Source: Methylosinus sp963811555
GTDB taxonomy: Bacteria > Pseudomonadota > Alphaproteobacteria > Rhizobiales > Beijerinckiaceae
Length of the DNA stretch: 64,000 nt
Assembly (NCBI GenBank): GCA_963811555.1
Contig: CAWESG010000031.1
Span: 51,944 to 115,943, forward strand
Direction: 5' to 3'
This document shows positions 18,897 to 29,640 of this stretch, piece after piece; the stretch's first letter is position 1; each line of letters opens with the position of its first letter. The translations under genes were made by a program, and so were the position numbers. Under the pieces are notes generated by a model. The model worked only from the letters and a program-made list of their open reading frames with translations. It did not search any database and was not told the origin of the DNA.

Positions 18897-19886
18897 TCAA
18901 ATCTCCGACGTCAGCGGCCTCATCAGCAATGCGTCGATCGCCGCCCCGACCGAGAGACGCGCATCGAGAATGGCGTCGACAGCCTGCGCAATCGGCATCT
19001 CGATTCCATGTTCCTGGGCCATCCCGACGAGCGCCTTCGCGGTGAACGAACCTTCCGCGAGCTTCCCATGCGCGCTGTCCTCGCGCGCCTCCCCGCGCCC
19101 AAGGGCGAGACCTAGCGCGAAATTGCGCGATTGCGCGGAACCGCAGGTCAGGACGAGATCGCCTAATCCTGAAAGCCCCATCAAGGTCTCCTGACGTGCG
19201 CCGAGGGCGCGCCCCAAGCGGGTCAGTTCCGCAAAACTGCGCGCGATCAAAGCCGCTTGCGCGCTGGCGCCGAGGTCTCGCCCCGCCGCCATGCCGCATG
19301 CAATGGCGAAGACATTTTTGGCCGCGCCGCCAATTTCAACGCCGCGAACATCGCTTGAGCGATAGAGTTGGAAATTCTTGGTCGACAATTGCTCGCACAG
19401 CATCTGCGCGAGAGCGTCGTCAAAGGCTGCAAGCGTCACCGCCGTCGGCAGCCCTTTGCAGACATCGGCCGCGAAACTTGGGCCCGACAAGACGGCGATT
19501 TCCGCCCGCGGTAATTCTTCGGCGACAATCTCGCTCATGAATTTGCGTCGATCGCGCTCAACGCCTTTCGCGCAAATGACAATCGAAGCCCCATCACGAA
19601 AATATGGACGCACGCGTTGTGCGACGGAACGTAAAGTCTGCGCAGGCGTCACCGCCAGAACAATGTCCGCATTTGCGATCGCCGCAAGTTCGCTGGTCGG
19701 GACGATGGCGCTGGCGAGTTTCAGGCCCGGGAGGTAACGTCTGTTTTCACGCTCGCGCGCCAGATGCGCGACATGCTCCGCGTCGCGATCCCATAGCGCG
19801 ACGCGTTCACGCCCCTGCGACGCGACATTGGCGAGAGCGGCGCCCCAGGCCCCGGCGCCAAGCACGGCGACGACATGACGCGTCAT
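18897..19886 (-). CDS. gpsA: Glycerol-3-phosphate dehydrogenase [NAD(P)+] GpsA
   Basis: GpsA reduces dihydroxyacetone phosphate to sn-glycerol-3-phosphate for phospholipid synthesis. It starts with the dinucleotide motif VLGAGAWGAALA and carries SGPSFAADV, the catalytic-lysine region GAAKNVFAIACGMA and LSGLGDLVLTC. The ATG at 19886 overlaps the stop of the PLD-like gene by 4 nt, which decides against the longer frame to 19922. It is the last gene of a tsaD-PLD-gpsA operon. Confidence 0.96.
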   Translation of the reverse strand: MTRHVVAVLGAGAWGAALANVASQGRERVALWDRDAEHVAHLARERENRRYLPGLKLASAIVPTSELAAIANADIVLAVTPAQTLRSVAQRVRPYFRDGASIVICAKGVERDRRKFMSEIVAEELPRAEIAVLSGPSFAADVCKGLPTAVTLAAFDDALAQMLCEQLSTKNFQLYRSSDVRGVEIGGAAKNVFAIACGMAAGRDLGASAQAALIARSFAELTRLGRALGARQETLMGLSGLGDLVLTCGSAQSRNFALGLALGRGEAREDSAHGKLAEGSFTAKALVGMAQEHGIEMPIAQAVDAILDARLSVGAAIDALLMRPLTSEI

Positions 19887-20434
19887 CTGACCCCGATCCG
19901 TTGATTGTCGGTCCGCACCCATAACCGTTCAAACGTGTCTTCAAATCTTTGAACCGCCGCCGGACTGTCGATCACGACGAGATCATTGTCCTGAAACTCT
20001 TCGCCCGACACGGAGAAGTTGGCGGAGCCCGTACGCAATGTGCGGCCGTCGATCTGATAAGATTTAAGATGCATGAGATCGCGACCATGGGCTTTGCGCC
20101 GCAACTCGACATTGGGCGCCGAAGCGATCATCTCCACCGCGGAGCCGGCGCGGCCGGACTCTTCACCGTCGATATATACGCGCACGCGCACGCCGCGCAT
20201 GGCCGCTGCGCCGAGCGCCGACACCAACGCCTGATCCGTGAGCACATAAGCGGCCATATCGATGGACTTACGCGCGCCGCCGATCAGCTTCGCGTCGACC
20301 GTCTCGAAGCCGCTATGCGGCCCATAGAAAACGCGTATGCCCGCGAATAGCGGCTCTTGCGACAATGGGCCGGACGAGGGAGGCGACGGCGCGACCGAAA
20401 GCGCCGCGACCGCGACGGCGAACATTGGTCTCAT
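19883..20434 (-). CDS. Exported phospholipase D-like protein (single HKD motif)
   Basis: This 183-aa protein has a signal peptide and one PLD-like domain. The catalytic motif is HLKSYQID with TLRTGSANFS downstream, matching the HxK(x4)D plus GSAN pattern. A single motif and small size are typical of Nuc/EndA-type periplasmic nucleases that act as dimers, so a nuclease activity is as likely as a lipase one. The start at 20434 lies 6 nt after the tsaD stop. It is coupled to gpsA by overlap. Confidence 0.85.
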   Translation of the reverse strand: MRPMFAVAVAALSVAPSPPSSGPLSQEPLFAGIRVFYGPHSGFETVDAKLIGGARKSIDMAAYVLTDQALVSALGAAAMRGVRVRVYIDGEESGRAGSAVEMIASAPNVELRRKAHGRDLMHLKSYQIDGRTLRTGSANFSVSGEEFQDNDLVVIDSPAAVQRFEDTFERLWVRTDNQRIGVR

Positions 20435-20439
20435 TGCGC

Positions 20440-21501
20440 CTACGCCTTGCCGTGATGCGCGTCGCTGGCGGTGGAGTCGAGGGGCCATCGTGGCCGCGCC
20501 GCGACGTTCAGATCGTCATGAAGGCCGAGCGTATGACGTTCGAGACCGGCCCAGGCGACGATAGCGCCATTATCGGAACAGAGTTCGGCAGGCGGCGACA
20601 CAAACCGTAACCCCGTCTCTCCGCAGAGCCGAGTCAAGGCGCGCCGGATGGCGCCATTGGCGGCGACCCCGCCCCCGATGACGAGGCCATTCGGTCGGCC
20701 GTCGCTTTCGGAAAAAATACGCAGCGCCGCGCGCACGCGGTCGACGATCACGTCGACAATCGCCGCCTGGAAGGACGCCGCAATATCCTTGACGTCGGTT
20801 TCGGACAACGGCCCCATGCGCAAGATTTCTTGTCGAACCGCCGTTTTCAGCCCGGAGAGCGAAAAATCCGCGCTGCTGCGCCCGAGCATGGGCCGTGGAA
20901 AGTCGAAGCGGCGCGGGTCGCCCTCATTCGCGAGCCGCTCGATTTCCGGCCCGCCCGGATAGGCGAGGCCAAGCATTTTCGCGACCTTATCGAAGGCTTC
21001 CCCGGCGGCGTCGTCGACTGTCGAGCCGAGGCGCTCATATTCTCCGACGCCTTTCACCGCAACGAGCTGAGTATGCCCGCCGGACACCAGCAAGGCGATA
21101 TAAGGAAATTCGAGATGATCGGTGAGACGCGCGGTCAGCGCATGCGCCTCGAGATGATTGACCGCGACGAATGGCTTGCCCAAGGCGAGCGCCAGCGCTT
21201 TGCCCGCCGTCAGTCCGACCAGAATCCCGCCAATGAGCCCCGGCCCCGCCGACGCCGCGATGGCGTCAATATCGCCGATATCGACCTTTGCATGCTCAAG
21301 CGCGCGCCTGATGAGGCGGTCGAGCACATCGATATGGGCGCGCGCCGCGATCTCTGGCACGACGCCTCCATAGGCCGCGTGCTGCGCGATCTGGCTCATG
21401 ACCTCGTTGGACAGGATTTCGCCGCCTCCGCCGCCGAGCCGATTGGCGACGACTGCGACCGCCGTTTCGTCGCAAGTGGTTTCGATCCCGAGAACCCGCA
21501 T
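20440..21501 (-). CDS. tsaD: tRNA N6-threonylcarbamoyladenosine transferase TsaD
   Basis: TsaD transfers the threonylcarbamoyl group to A37 of ANN-decoding tRNAs, working with TsaB and TsaE. The protein starts MRVLGIETTCDETAVAVV, has the iron-binding histidines in VNHLEAHA, SGGHTQL and the ASNAM-fold end motifs. The ATG at 21501 is preceded by AAAGGG. It leads an operon with the PLD-like gene and gpsA. Confidence 0.96.
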   Translation of the reverse strand: MRVLGIETTCDETAVAVVANRLGGGGGEILSNEVMSQIAQHAAYGGVVPEIAARAHIDVLDRLIRRALEHAKVDIGDIDAIAASAGPGLIGGILVGLTAGKALALALGKPFVAVNHLEAHALTARLTDHLEFPYIALLVSGGHTQLVAVKGVGEYERLGSTVDDAAGEAFDKVAKMLGLAYPGGPEIERLANEGDPRRFDFPRPMLGRSSADFSLSGLKTAVRQEILRMGPLSETDVKDIAASFQAAIVDVIVDRVRAALRIFSESDGRPNGLVIGGGVAANGAIRRALTRLCGETGLRFVSPPAELCSDNGAIVAWAGLERHTLGLHDDLNVAARPRWPLDSTASDAHHGKA

Positions 21502-21638
21502 GAAGAACCCTTTGGCGTGTCGGTCGCTGGCCAATTCGGCCGATCCAGAACGCGCATCAACCTACAGTCGGCGCGTAGAGCATGGCAAATCGGCGACCGC
21601 CGCTTCAGGTGAAGGTCTCGACGCGATCCGCCCCGCGC

Positions 21639-23649
<2,011 letters not shown>

Positions 23650-23731
23650 TCGCGCCCCGATTTTGAAAAACGCGCGCTCTCGCTAATCCCCGCCGCTCCG
23701 GGACCCGCGGACGCTTGTTGTTATTCTTAAC

Positions 23732-24370
23732 TTAGCTCTTGGTTGCAGGCTCTTCTTCAGGCCGCTTCGACTGAACATGATCGACAATGCCAAAGGCGCG
23801 AGCCTCTTCCGCCGACATGAAGTGATCGCGGTCGAGGGTCTTCTCGATCGTGTCGTAATCCTTGCCGGTGTGCTTCTCGTAGATTTCGTTGAGACGGCGC
23901 TTCACCTTCAAAATATCCTCGGCGTGGCGCTGAATGTCCGAGGCCTGTCCCTGAAATCCGCCGGACGGCTGATGCAGCATGATGCGGGCGTTGGGCAGCG
24001 CATAGCGATGGCCAGTTTCGCCCGCCGCAAGCAACAGCGATCCCATCGACGCGGCCTGTCCGACGCAAAGCGTCGAAACCTTCGGCTTGATAAACTGCAT
24101 CGTATCGTAAATCGCGAGGCCGGACGTGACGACGCCCCCAGGCGAATTGATGTAGAGGAAGATGTCGCGCTTGGGGTTTTCGGATTCGAGAAACAGCAAT
24201 TGTGCGATGATGACCGACGCCATGTGATCTTCGACCGGGCCAGTCAGGAAGATGATGTGTTCGCGCAACAGACGCGAGTAAATATCGAAACCACGCTCGC
24301 CGCGGCTCGTGTTCTCGATGACCTGAGGGATCAGGTACTGGTTATAGACCTCAATCGGATCGCGCATCAT
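23732..24370 (-). CDS. clpP: ATP-dependent Clp protease proteolytic subunit ClpP
   Basis: This is the serine peptidase that forms the tetradecameric chamber used by ClpX and ClpA. The catalytic triad is visible: Ser108 (GQAASMGS), His133 (MLHQPSGG) and Asp182 (LDRDHFMS). The 212-aa length is typical. It lies downstream of tig on the same strand, the usual tig-clpP order, with a 140-nt gap. Confidence 0.97.
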   Translation of the reverse strand: MMRDPIEVYNQYLIPQVIENTSRGERGFDIYSRLLREHIIFLTGPVEDHMASVIIAQLLFLESENPKRDIFLYINSPGGVVTSGLAIYDTMQFIKPKVSTLCVGQAASMGSLLLAAGETGHRYALPNARIMLHQPSGGFQGQASDIQRHAEDILKVKRRLNEIYEKHTGKDYDTIEKTLDRDHFMSAEEARAFGIVDHVQSKRPEEEPATKS

Positions 24371-24510
24371 CCCGCACCTTCCTCAATGAGTTGCGGACCG
24401 GAGCAGACCGAAAGGCCGCGCCCGCCGCTGATTTTCTGCCCTGTCTATAGCTCTACCGCGCGAAGACGCAAAGCTCCGCGAATGAGAAGCCCTAACGTCG
24501 AAAGCGTGGA

Positions 24511-25860
24511 TTAATCTTCGTCATCCTGCGCAAGCAGTTCCTCGCGCGACACCGGCTTGTCCGTGATCTTGATCAGCGAGGCAAGATGATCGACGACGCG
24601 CTCTTCATATAAGGGGGCCCGAATCTGGGCGAGCGCCTGCGGATTGTTCTGATAATATTCCCAAACTTGCTTTTCCTGGCCGGGGAATGCCCGCGCCCGC
24701 TCGACCAAGGCTTCCGTGACGTCCTTGTCCTCGACCTTAACGCCAGCCTTCTGACCGATTTCGGCCAGCACCAGCCCCAGCCGCACACGACGCTCGGCGA
24801 TGGCGCGATATTCGGCGCGCAACGCCTCTTCGTCCTTGCCCTCGTCGGCCAACGTCTTGCCAGCGCGCTGGCGTTCCGCCTCCAGTTGCTGCCAGATGCC
24901 GGAAAACTCCTGCTCCACTAGCCCTTCCGGCAAATCGAACGAGAATTTGCGGTCGAGCGCATCGAGCAGCGCGCGCTTCATTCTCTCGCGCGAGGTCTTT
25001 GCATAGTCGGCTTCTATATTGGCGCGTATGGCGTTTTGAAGCTCCGCCAGGGTTTCAAAGTTATATTTCTTCGCGAGCGCGTCGTCGATCTGCATCGACT
25101 TTGGCGCGGCGACCGACTTTACGGTGACGTCGAATTCGGCGTCCTTGCCGGCGAGATGCTTGGCCGAGTAATCGTCAGGAAACCGCACCTTGACCACACG
25201 TTGCTCGCCAGCGGCGGCGCCTTCCAGCTGTTCCTCGAAACCGGGAATGAATGAGCCCGATCCGACCACGAGATCGACGTCTCCGCCCGTGCCCCCTTCG
25301 AATGGGACGCCATCCAGCTTGCCGGTAAAATCGATCGTGATCTTATCGTCCTTAGCGGCTTTGGCGCCCTCACCCTTGTCCTCGAATTCACGCGCGCGCT
25401 CGGCGAGCGATTCGAGCGCCTTGGAGAGGTCTGCGTCTGAAACCTGCGCGACGGGGCGCTCCAGCGAAATGTCGTCGAAGGAGCCGATTTCGATATCGGG
25501 CAATGTCTCGAATGCAACCGAGTATGAGAAATCGCCTTCGGCCTCGAGAGCCTTCTCGACCTCGTCCTGGCCGCCCGGAAAATCGAGCTTCGGCTCGAGC
25601 GCGACGCGCAATTTATGTTCGTCGACGATCTTACGGTTGGCCTCGTTGACGGCCTCCTGCAAGACTTCGCTCATCAGGCCCTTGCCATAGACGCGCTTCA
25701 AATAGGATGTCGGCGCCTTGCCGGGCCGAAAACCCTTGATTTGGGCTTTGGCCTGAAGCTCACTGAGCTGCGACTGCAGCTTGGCCGACAATTCGCTCGC
25801 CGGCAGCACGACTTTAAATTCCCGCTTCAAGCCCTCGGACAGGGTCTGCGTCACTTGCAT
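24511..25860 (-). CDS. tig: Trigger factor Tig
   Basis: Tig is the ribosome-bound chaperone with peptidyl-prolyl isomerase activity. The N-terminal domain has the ribosome-binding region (GFRPGKAPTSYLKRVYGK), then the FKBP-type PPIase domain (ITIDFTGKLDGVPFEGG, about residues 155-245) and the helical C-terminal arms. The ATG at 25860 has AAGG 9 nt upstream. An open frame to 25983 overlaps the upstream tRNA and is not credible as coding. Confidence 0.96.
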   Translation of the reverse strand: MQVTQTLSEGLKREFKVVLPASELSAKLQSQLSELQAKAQIKGFRPGKAPTSYLKRVYGKGLMSEVLQEAVNEANRKIVDEHKLRVALEPKLDFPGGQDEVEKALEAEGDFSYSVAFETLPDIEIGSFDDISLERPVAQVSDADLSKALESLAERAREFEDKGEGAKAAKDDKITIDFTGKLDGVPFEGGTGGDVDLVVGSGSFIPGFEEQLEGAAAGEQRVVKVRFPDDYSAKHLAGKDAEFDVTVKSVAAPKSMQIDDALAKKYNFETLAELQNAIRANIEADYAKTSRERMKRALLDALDRKFSFDLPEGLVEQEFSGIWQQLEAERQRAGKTLADEGKDEEALRAEYRAIAERRVRLGLVLAEIGQKAGVKVEDKDVTEALVERARAFPGQEKQVWEYYQNNPQALAQIRAPLYEERVVDHLASLIKITDKPVSREELLAQDDED

Positions 25861-25941
25861 TTTTCGATTGCCTTCTTGCAACTCATCGCCTCCGGCGATG
25901 AGCGCCGGAATGAATGTGAAATTCTCCACTTGGGCGGTACA

Positions 25942-26026
25942 TGGTGCGGGCGGAGGGAGTCGAACCCCCACGACTTTCGTCACCGGAACCTAAATCCGGC
26001 GCGTCTACCAGTTCCGCCACGCCCGC
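25942..26026 (-). tRNA. tRNA-Leu (anticodon UAG)
   Basis: On the minus strand the sequence folds into a full cloverleaf with a GCGGGCG acceptor arm, a long variable arm (class II, as for Leu) and TTCGACTCC in the T arm. The anticodon loop TTTAGGT sits in a CCGGA/TCCGG stem, and TAG maps to 25990-25992. The discriminator A and CCA are encoded (25942-25945). It lies just upstream of tig. Confidence 0.97.
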
Positions 26027-26169
26027 GACCGGATGCCCGAGCGCACCCGTCGAGAGACCGTCTCCCCGGCTCGGGCGCAGCTCTATAGCATGGCGAAATC
26101 AGGATGCAGAAAAAAGTTGGCTCTCCACTCCCAATATCTCTGGGATCGCGAGGCCAGCCTCGCAAAAAG

Positions 26170-26300
26170 CCCCGCGCCGGCGAAGCGCCGGGCGGGGAAG
26201 TTGGGAGGAGACACGCAGCGAGTGAGGTCTACGTGGAGCGGCATTCGCCGAATCCGGCGAATGGGACCGCCATCCGCGCGAAAGGGATGCGCGGATGGCG
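26170..26300. other. Three consecutive strong hairpins; first is a minus-strand terminator
   Basis: Three inverted repeats follow one another in about 450 bases that have no convincing gene (26030-26480). H1 (26170-26197) is a very GC-rich stem that, read on the minus strand, is followed by CTTTTTG, so it can act as a rho-independent terminator. H2 (26242-26263) has 9-bp arms around AATC. H3 (26268-26300) has perfect 12-bp arms (CGCCATCCGCGC) around a 9-nt loop. They lie about 180-310 nt downstream of the DUF2946 stop. A structured 3' UTR or a small RNA is possible. Confidence 0.6.
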
Positions 26301-26482
26301 CGTCGAAACCCGCTCAGTTCCGACGAATGGAGGCGCCGGCGGACCGGCCGATCAACTCTTTGAAACGGTTGAGAATGCGGGCGCAGAGGCCGCCCGTGAT
26401 CCTCGAGCCCTCCGTATCGTCGCGCCGGGAGCCGGGGCGCGACGGCCGTCCCGGCCCGACGCGAAATCAGGTCGAGACGGGA

Positions 26483-26870
26483 TCAGGCGGTTTCGGCTGG
26501 AGGACCACGAGGCGCTGATGGCGCTCGTTCTGGCGGGGCAATGACGGCGTCGATCCGATATTGCAGCGACAGGGTCACCGTCTCGACGACGCGCGCGAGA
26601 ACGACAATCGACTCGAGGGTCGACGTCGGGTTGGGTCAAAACATTATGCTGTAGAATGCAGCACGATCCGGCGTGATGCGAAACGGACTTTGATGAATCG
26701 TCCGATGAACCCGAATCTCCCGACACGCAAATCTGCGCGATCAGGCCGCTTGCCGAGCCAGCGGCCGCGCTCGCCAAGCCAGCGAGCGCGCCTTGGAATA
26801 TGAGGAGGCACGCGACGAGAAACGGCAAGGCCGCTCGTCTTAATGTTCCTCTCTCGAAAAAACCTCGCAT
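26483..26870 (-). pseudogene. DUF2946 family membrane/exported protein, one +1 frameshift
   Basis: The N-terminal part has a membrane or signal segment (LPFLVACLLIFQGALAGLASA) followed by HHAGSCCILQHN, the His/Cys motif of DUF2946 proteins. After about 26620 the homology continues one base on (STLESIVVLARVVETV ... PPERAPSAPRGPPAETA), so one extra base breaks the frame. Reconstructed length is about 128 aa. DUF2946 genes are often found near copper-transport genes, and this one is divergent from a multicopper-oxidase-fold gene 137 nt away. Function is unproven. The start at 26870 is the first ATG before the conserved part. Confidence 0.65.
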
Positions 26871-27007
26871 CGGCCGCCGCGCTTTCACTGATGGGATCGA
26901 AGCTAGAGAGAAAGAAAATTACGGTCAAGCCAACGCGCGAAGCTGCGACAGTTGATCGCAGTCGCAACTCGGGTCATATGCCTTCACCTCGATCGATCGG
27001 ATGATGC

Positions 27008-28404
27008 ATGACGCTTGGTCTTTCTCGCCGCACCTTTATCGGCGCCGCCACCGCGACTGTCCTTCCTCTAGCGCCACGCGCGGAGACGAAGGACGCCCGC
27101 CTCCGCCTCGACGCCCGCGCCGCGCGTGATCGAGGCTCGCGCTGGCAAGCTCCGTTTGGCGACCGAGCCAGCGGCCGAGACCGACATTTGGGGTTTCGAC
27201 GGCGTCACCCCAGGGCCGCTGCTCAGAATCAAGCAGGGCGATGAATTGGCGGTGCGGCTTATCAATCGCCTGGACCAGCCAATGAGCATTCACTGGCACG
27301 GAATGCGCGGCGACAACGCTATGGAGGGGGTGGCGCCGCTCACGCAGGCTGCCGTCGGGACGGGTGGTGAATTCCTGTACCGACGAAAGGCGCTCGACGC
27401 CGGCCTGTTTTGCTATCGCCCTTCTGTCTGGCCGAACACACCGGAGTTGATGGGTCGCGGGCTGAAAGGTCTGCTTGTCGTCGACGAACCGCAGCCGCTT
27501 GAAGCCGACGCCGATCTCCTCGCTCTGCTCGATGAATGGCGGCTCGATGCTCAAGGCCGCATCGAAGGCGACTTCCACAATGCTCAAGAGGCTGCAAAGG
27601 AAGGGCGTATTTCGCCATTGCTCTCCGTGTCCGGAAAGGCGGCGCCCTCGACGTATGACTTCGCCCCAGGCGCTCGCATTCGTCTGCGCGTCGCCAATCT
27701 CGCAAATGCGCGCATCATGTTTTTGACGTTCGACAATCTTCAGTCTTTCGTCATTGCAGTCGACGGACAACCTTGCGACGCCTTCGAGCCGGTGCGGAAG
27801 ACGATACCTGTCGCGCCCGGCGCGCAGATTTGAACTGATGTTCGATCTCCCCTCCGATGAAGGCGCAAAAGCCAAAGTGTTGCTGCGCGGACAAAATGAA
27901 GCGGATCGCGACGTCTTGGTCTTTACGTCCAAAGGACCCAAAGCGCCTGCGCGCAAACCGATCGCTTCAGCTCCCCAAAATCCGTTGTTGCCGCGCGAGA
28001 TCAAACTGGCGGAGTCAAAGAAGGTCGATCTCGTCATAGAGACGCGGACCGGAGCCGACGCCGCGAAAGTCCCGCCTGGCGAGATCTGGACGATCAACGG
28101 AAAGGCGACCAAGGGCTATGTCGGACCTCCCTTATTTCAGGTGCGACGCGGAGCTCCTGTGACTCTCGGCTTCGTCAACCGCTCAGCCGCGCCGATCGTG
28201 ATGCATGTCCATGGGCACGCCGTGAGACTGCTGCATGACCTCGACGACGGATGGGAGCCCTACTGGCGCAATGGCGTCGTCGTCCCCCCAGGAAAGACCA
28301 AACATGTGGCCTTTGTGGCGGACAGTGTTGGCAAATGGGCGCTCCATGACGATATTCTGGAGCATGAAGCAAGCGGGCTCGCGACGTGGTTTGAGGTGAC
28401 TTGA
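27008..28404 (+). pseudogene. Multicopper-oxidase-fold protein lacking most copper ligands, two +1 frameshifts
   Basis: An N-terminal twin-arginine signal (SRRTFIGAATATVLPLA) is followed by three cupredoxin domains. The frame breaks near 27,100 and again near 27,830; both are repaired by removing one base, giving about 464 aa. Of the four copper motifs, the first (HWHG, near 27,291) and third (HVHGH, near 28,204) remain. The second reads GLFCYRPS where active enzymes have two histidines (HxH). The fourth reads HDDILEH in place of HCHxxxH, so the type 1 cysteine and one type 3 histidine are gone. Like SufI/FtsP it may be a structural cupredoxin protein, not an oxidase. It is divergent from DUF2946. 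Confidence 0.8.
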
Positions 28405-28692
28405 GCCGAATGAAGGCGCAGGACTCGCCGCAAATGGCGCCTAAAGATTGCATTTGATCCGTCTCGGACTTTGCGTCGTTCAATAAAAAATTCCGACAAT
28501 TAATTGTAATTATACGAATATTTTCGTGGTTTATTGATAAATTTCATGTATCCCGTCCATTATAGCAATGATTTATTCAACTATGGGTTGTGATATACCG
28601 AACGAAGGTTCGAGAAACCGGTTAACCCCCGACGCATCAGCTGCGTCCGGTGAGTTCTGAGCGTCTGTCGTTCTGTCGGAGTTTCGTCCTTA

Positions 28693-29637
28693 ATGTCATT
28701 ACTGCCGCCTCCGCCTGCGAAGGATCCGGAAGAGTTTCCGAACTGGACATTCACTTATCTAGACATTCAGTATGACCGGGATTCTCAAGCCGTCTGGATG
28801 ATCTATAAGGCGACGGCTCCTCTGCACTTCCCCATCGAGATGTTTCAGGAAATCGTTGCAGTGCGAGAATTGCTCAGGCGCCTCTTCGCCTCTGGCCTAA
28901 CGGCCAAGTTTCCCATTCGATACTTCGTCGTGGCCTCGGATCGGCCAGGCGTCTTTGCGCTTGGCGGGGACCTCGCCACCTTCGCCGCCTCCATAAGACG
29001 GCGCGACCACGCCGAATTGAACGCTCACGCGACCATTTGCGTTGACATAATGTATGGCTTAGCCACGGCATTTGACCTTCCCATTGTTACGCTGTCGGCA
29101 GTGCATGGTCAGTGCCTCGGCGGCGGATTTGAAGGCGCACTCGTGACGGACTTTCTGATTGCGGAAGAAAACGCAAAGCTTGGGTTGCCGGAAATCGCTT
29201 TTAATACTTTTCCGGGAATGGGGGCAGTGACGCTTTTGACGCGACGAGTCGGCTCCGCACTCGCAACGCAGATCATTTCAAGTGGAGCGGTTTACTCGGG
29301 AGCGGAAATGCGCGAACTCGACGTCGTCGACGTCGTCGCCCCTCCCGGCGCCGTGCGTGAAACGGCAAGGGAGTGGATGCAGGAGAACGGCGACGAGCGC
29401 TGGCGTCGTCGACGCGCCCTCACCTCCGCGCGAAGGCTGTGCTTTCCTGTCGAGCGCGGAGAGCTTACGCTCATCGTACAGCAATGGGTTGATTGCTGCC
29501 TATCTGTTACAGAGAGCGACCTTCGCCATATGGAGCGGCTAGCTGCCGCCCAAAGACGCTTATCCTCGGGGAAAAAGGGCATTCCGGCCGAAGAGCCGCC
29601 GCGTCAAAGCGCTAAAGATCACGATGTGAGAGATTGA
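28693..29637 (+). CDS. rpfF: RpfF-like crotonase, putative DSF-family signal synthase
   Basis: This 314-aa crotonase-fold protein resembles RpfF over its whole length. Landmarks are FALGGDLATF, CVDIMYGL, HGQCLGGGFEGAL, GLPEIAFNTFPGMGAVTLL and the SG..Y-x-EM-x-ELDVVD block. The two RpfF catalytic glutamates are in place with the right 20-residue spacing (Glu147 and Glu167). RpfF enzymes make cis-2-enoic fatty acid signals from acyl-ACP by dehydratase and thioesterase steps. The next gene, a GGDEF-EAL protein, begins 3 nt after its stop, which supports a signal/c-di-GMP pairing. The 288-nt upstream gap is AT-rich (28,480-28,580) and likely holds the promoter. Confidence 0.82.
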   Translation: MSLLPPPPAKDPEEFPNWTFTYLDIQYDRDSQAVWMIYKATAPLHFPIEMFQEIVAVRELLRRLFASGLTAKFPIRYFVVASDRPGVFALGGDLATFAASIRRRDHAELNAHATICVDIMYGLATAFDLPIVTLSAVHGQCLGGGFEGALVTDFLIAEENAKLGLPEIAFNTFPGMGAVTLLTRRVGSALATQIISSGAVYSGAEMRELDVVDVVAPPGAVRETAREWMQENGDERWRRRRALTSARRLCFPVERGELTLIVQQWVDCCLSVTESDLRHMERLAAAQRRLSSGKKGIPAEEPPRQSAKDHDVRD

Positions 29638-29640
29638 TCG

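Noticed and set aside
26104..26544. Plus-strand frames through the hairpin region
   Set aside because: Codon use and composition reflect palindromes; no start signal or domain is visible.
28616..28692. Hairpin GACGCATCAGCTGCGTC before the RpfF-like gene as a riboswitch
   Set aside because: The stem is short and isolated and matches no riboswitch core; it is left as ordinary 5' UTR.
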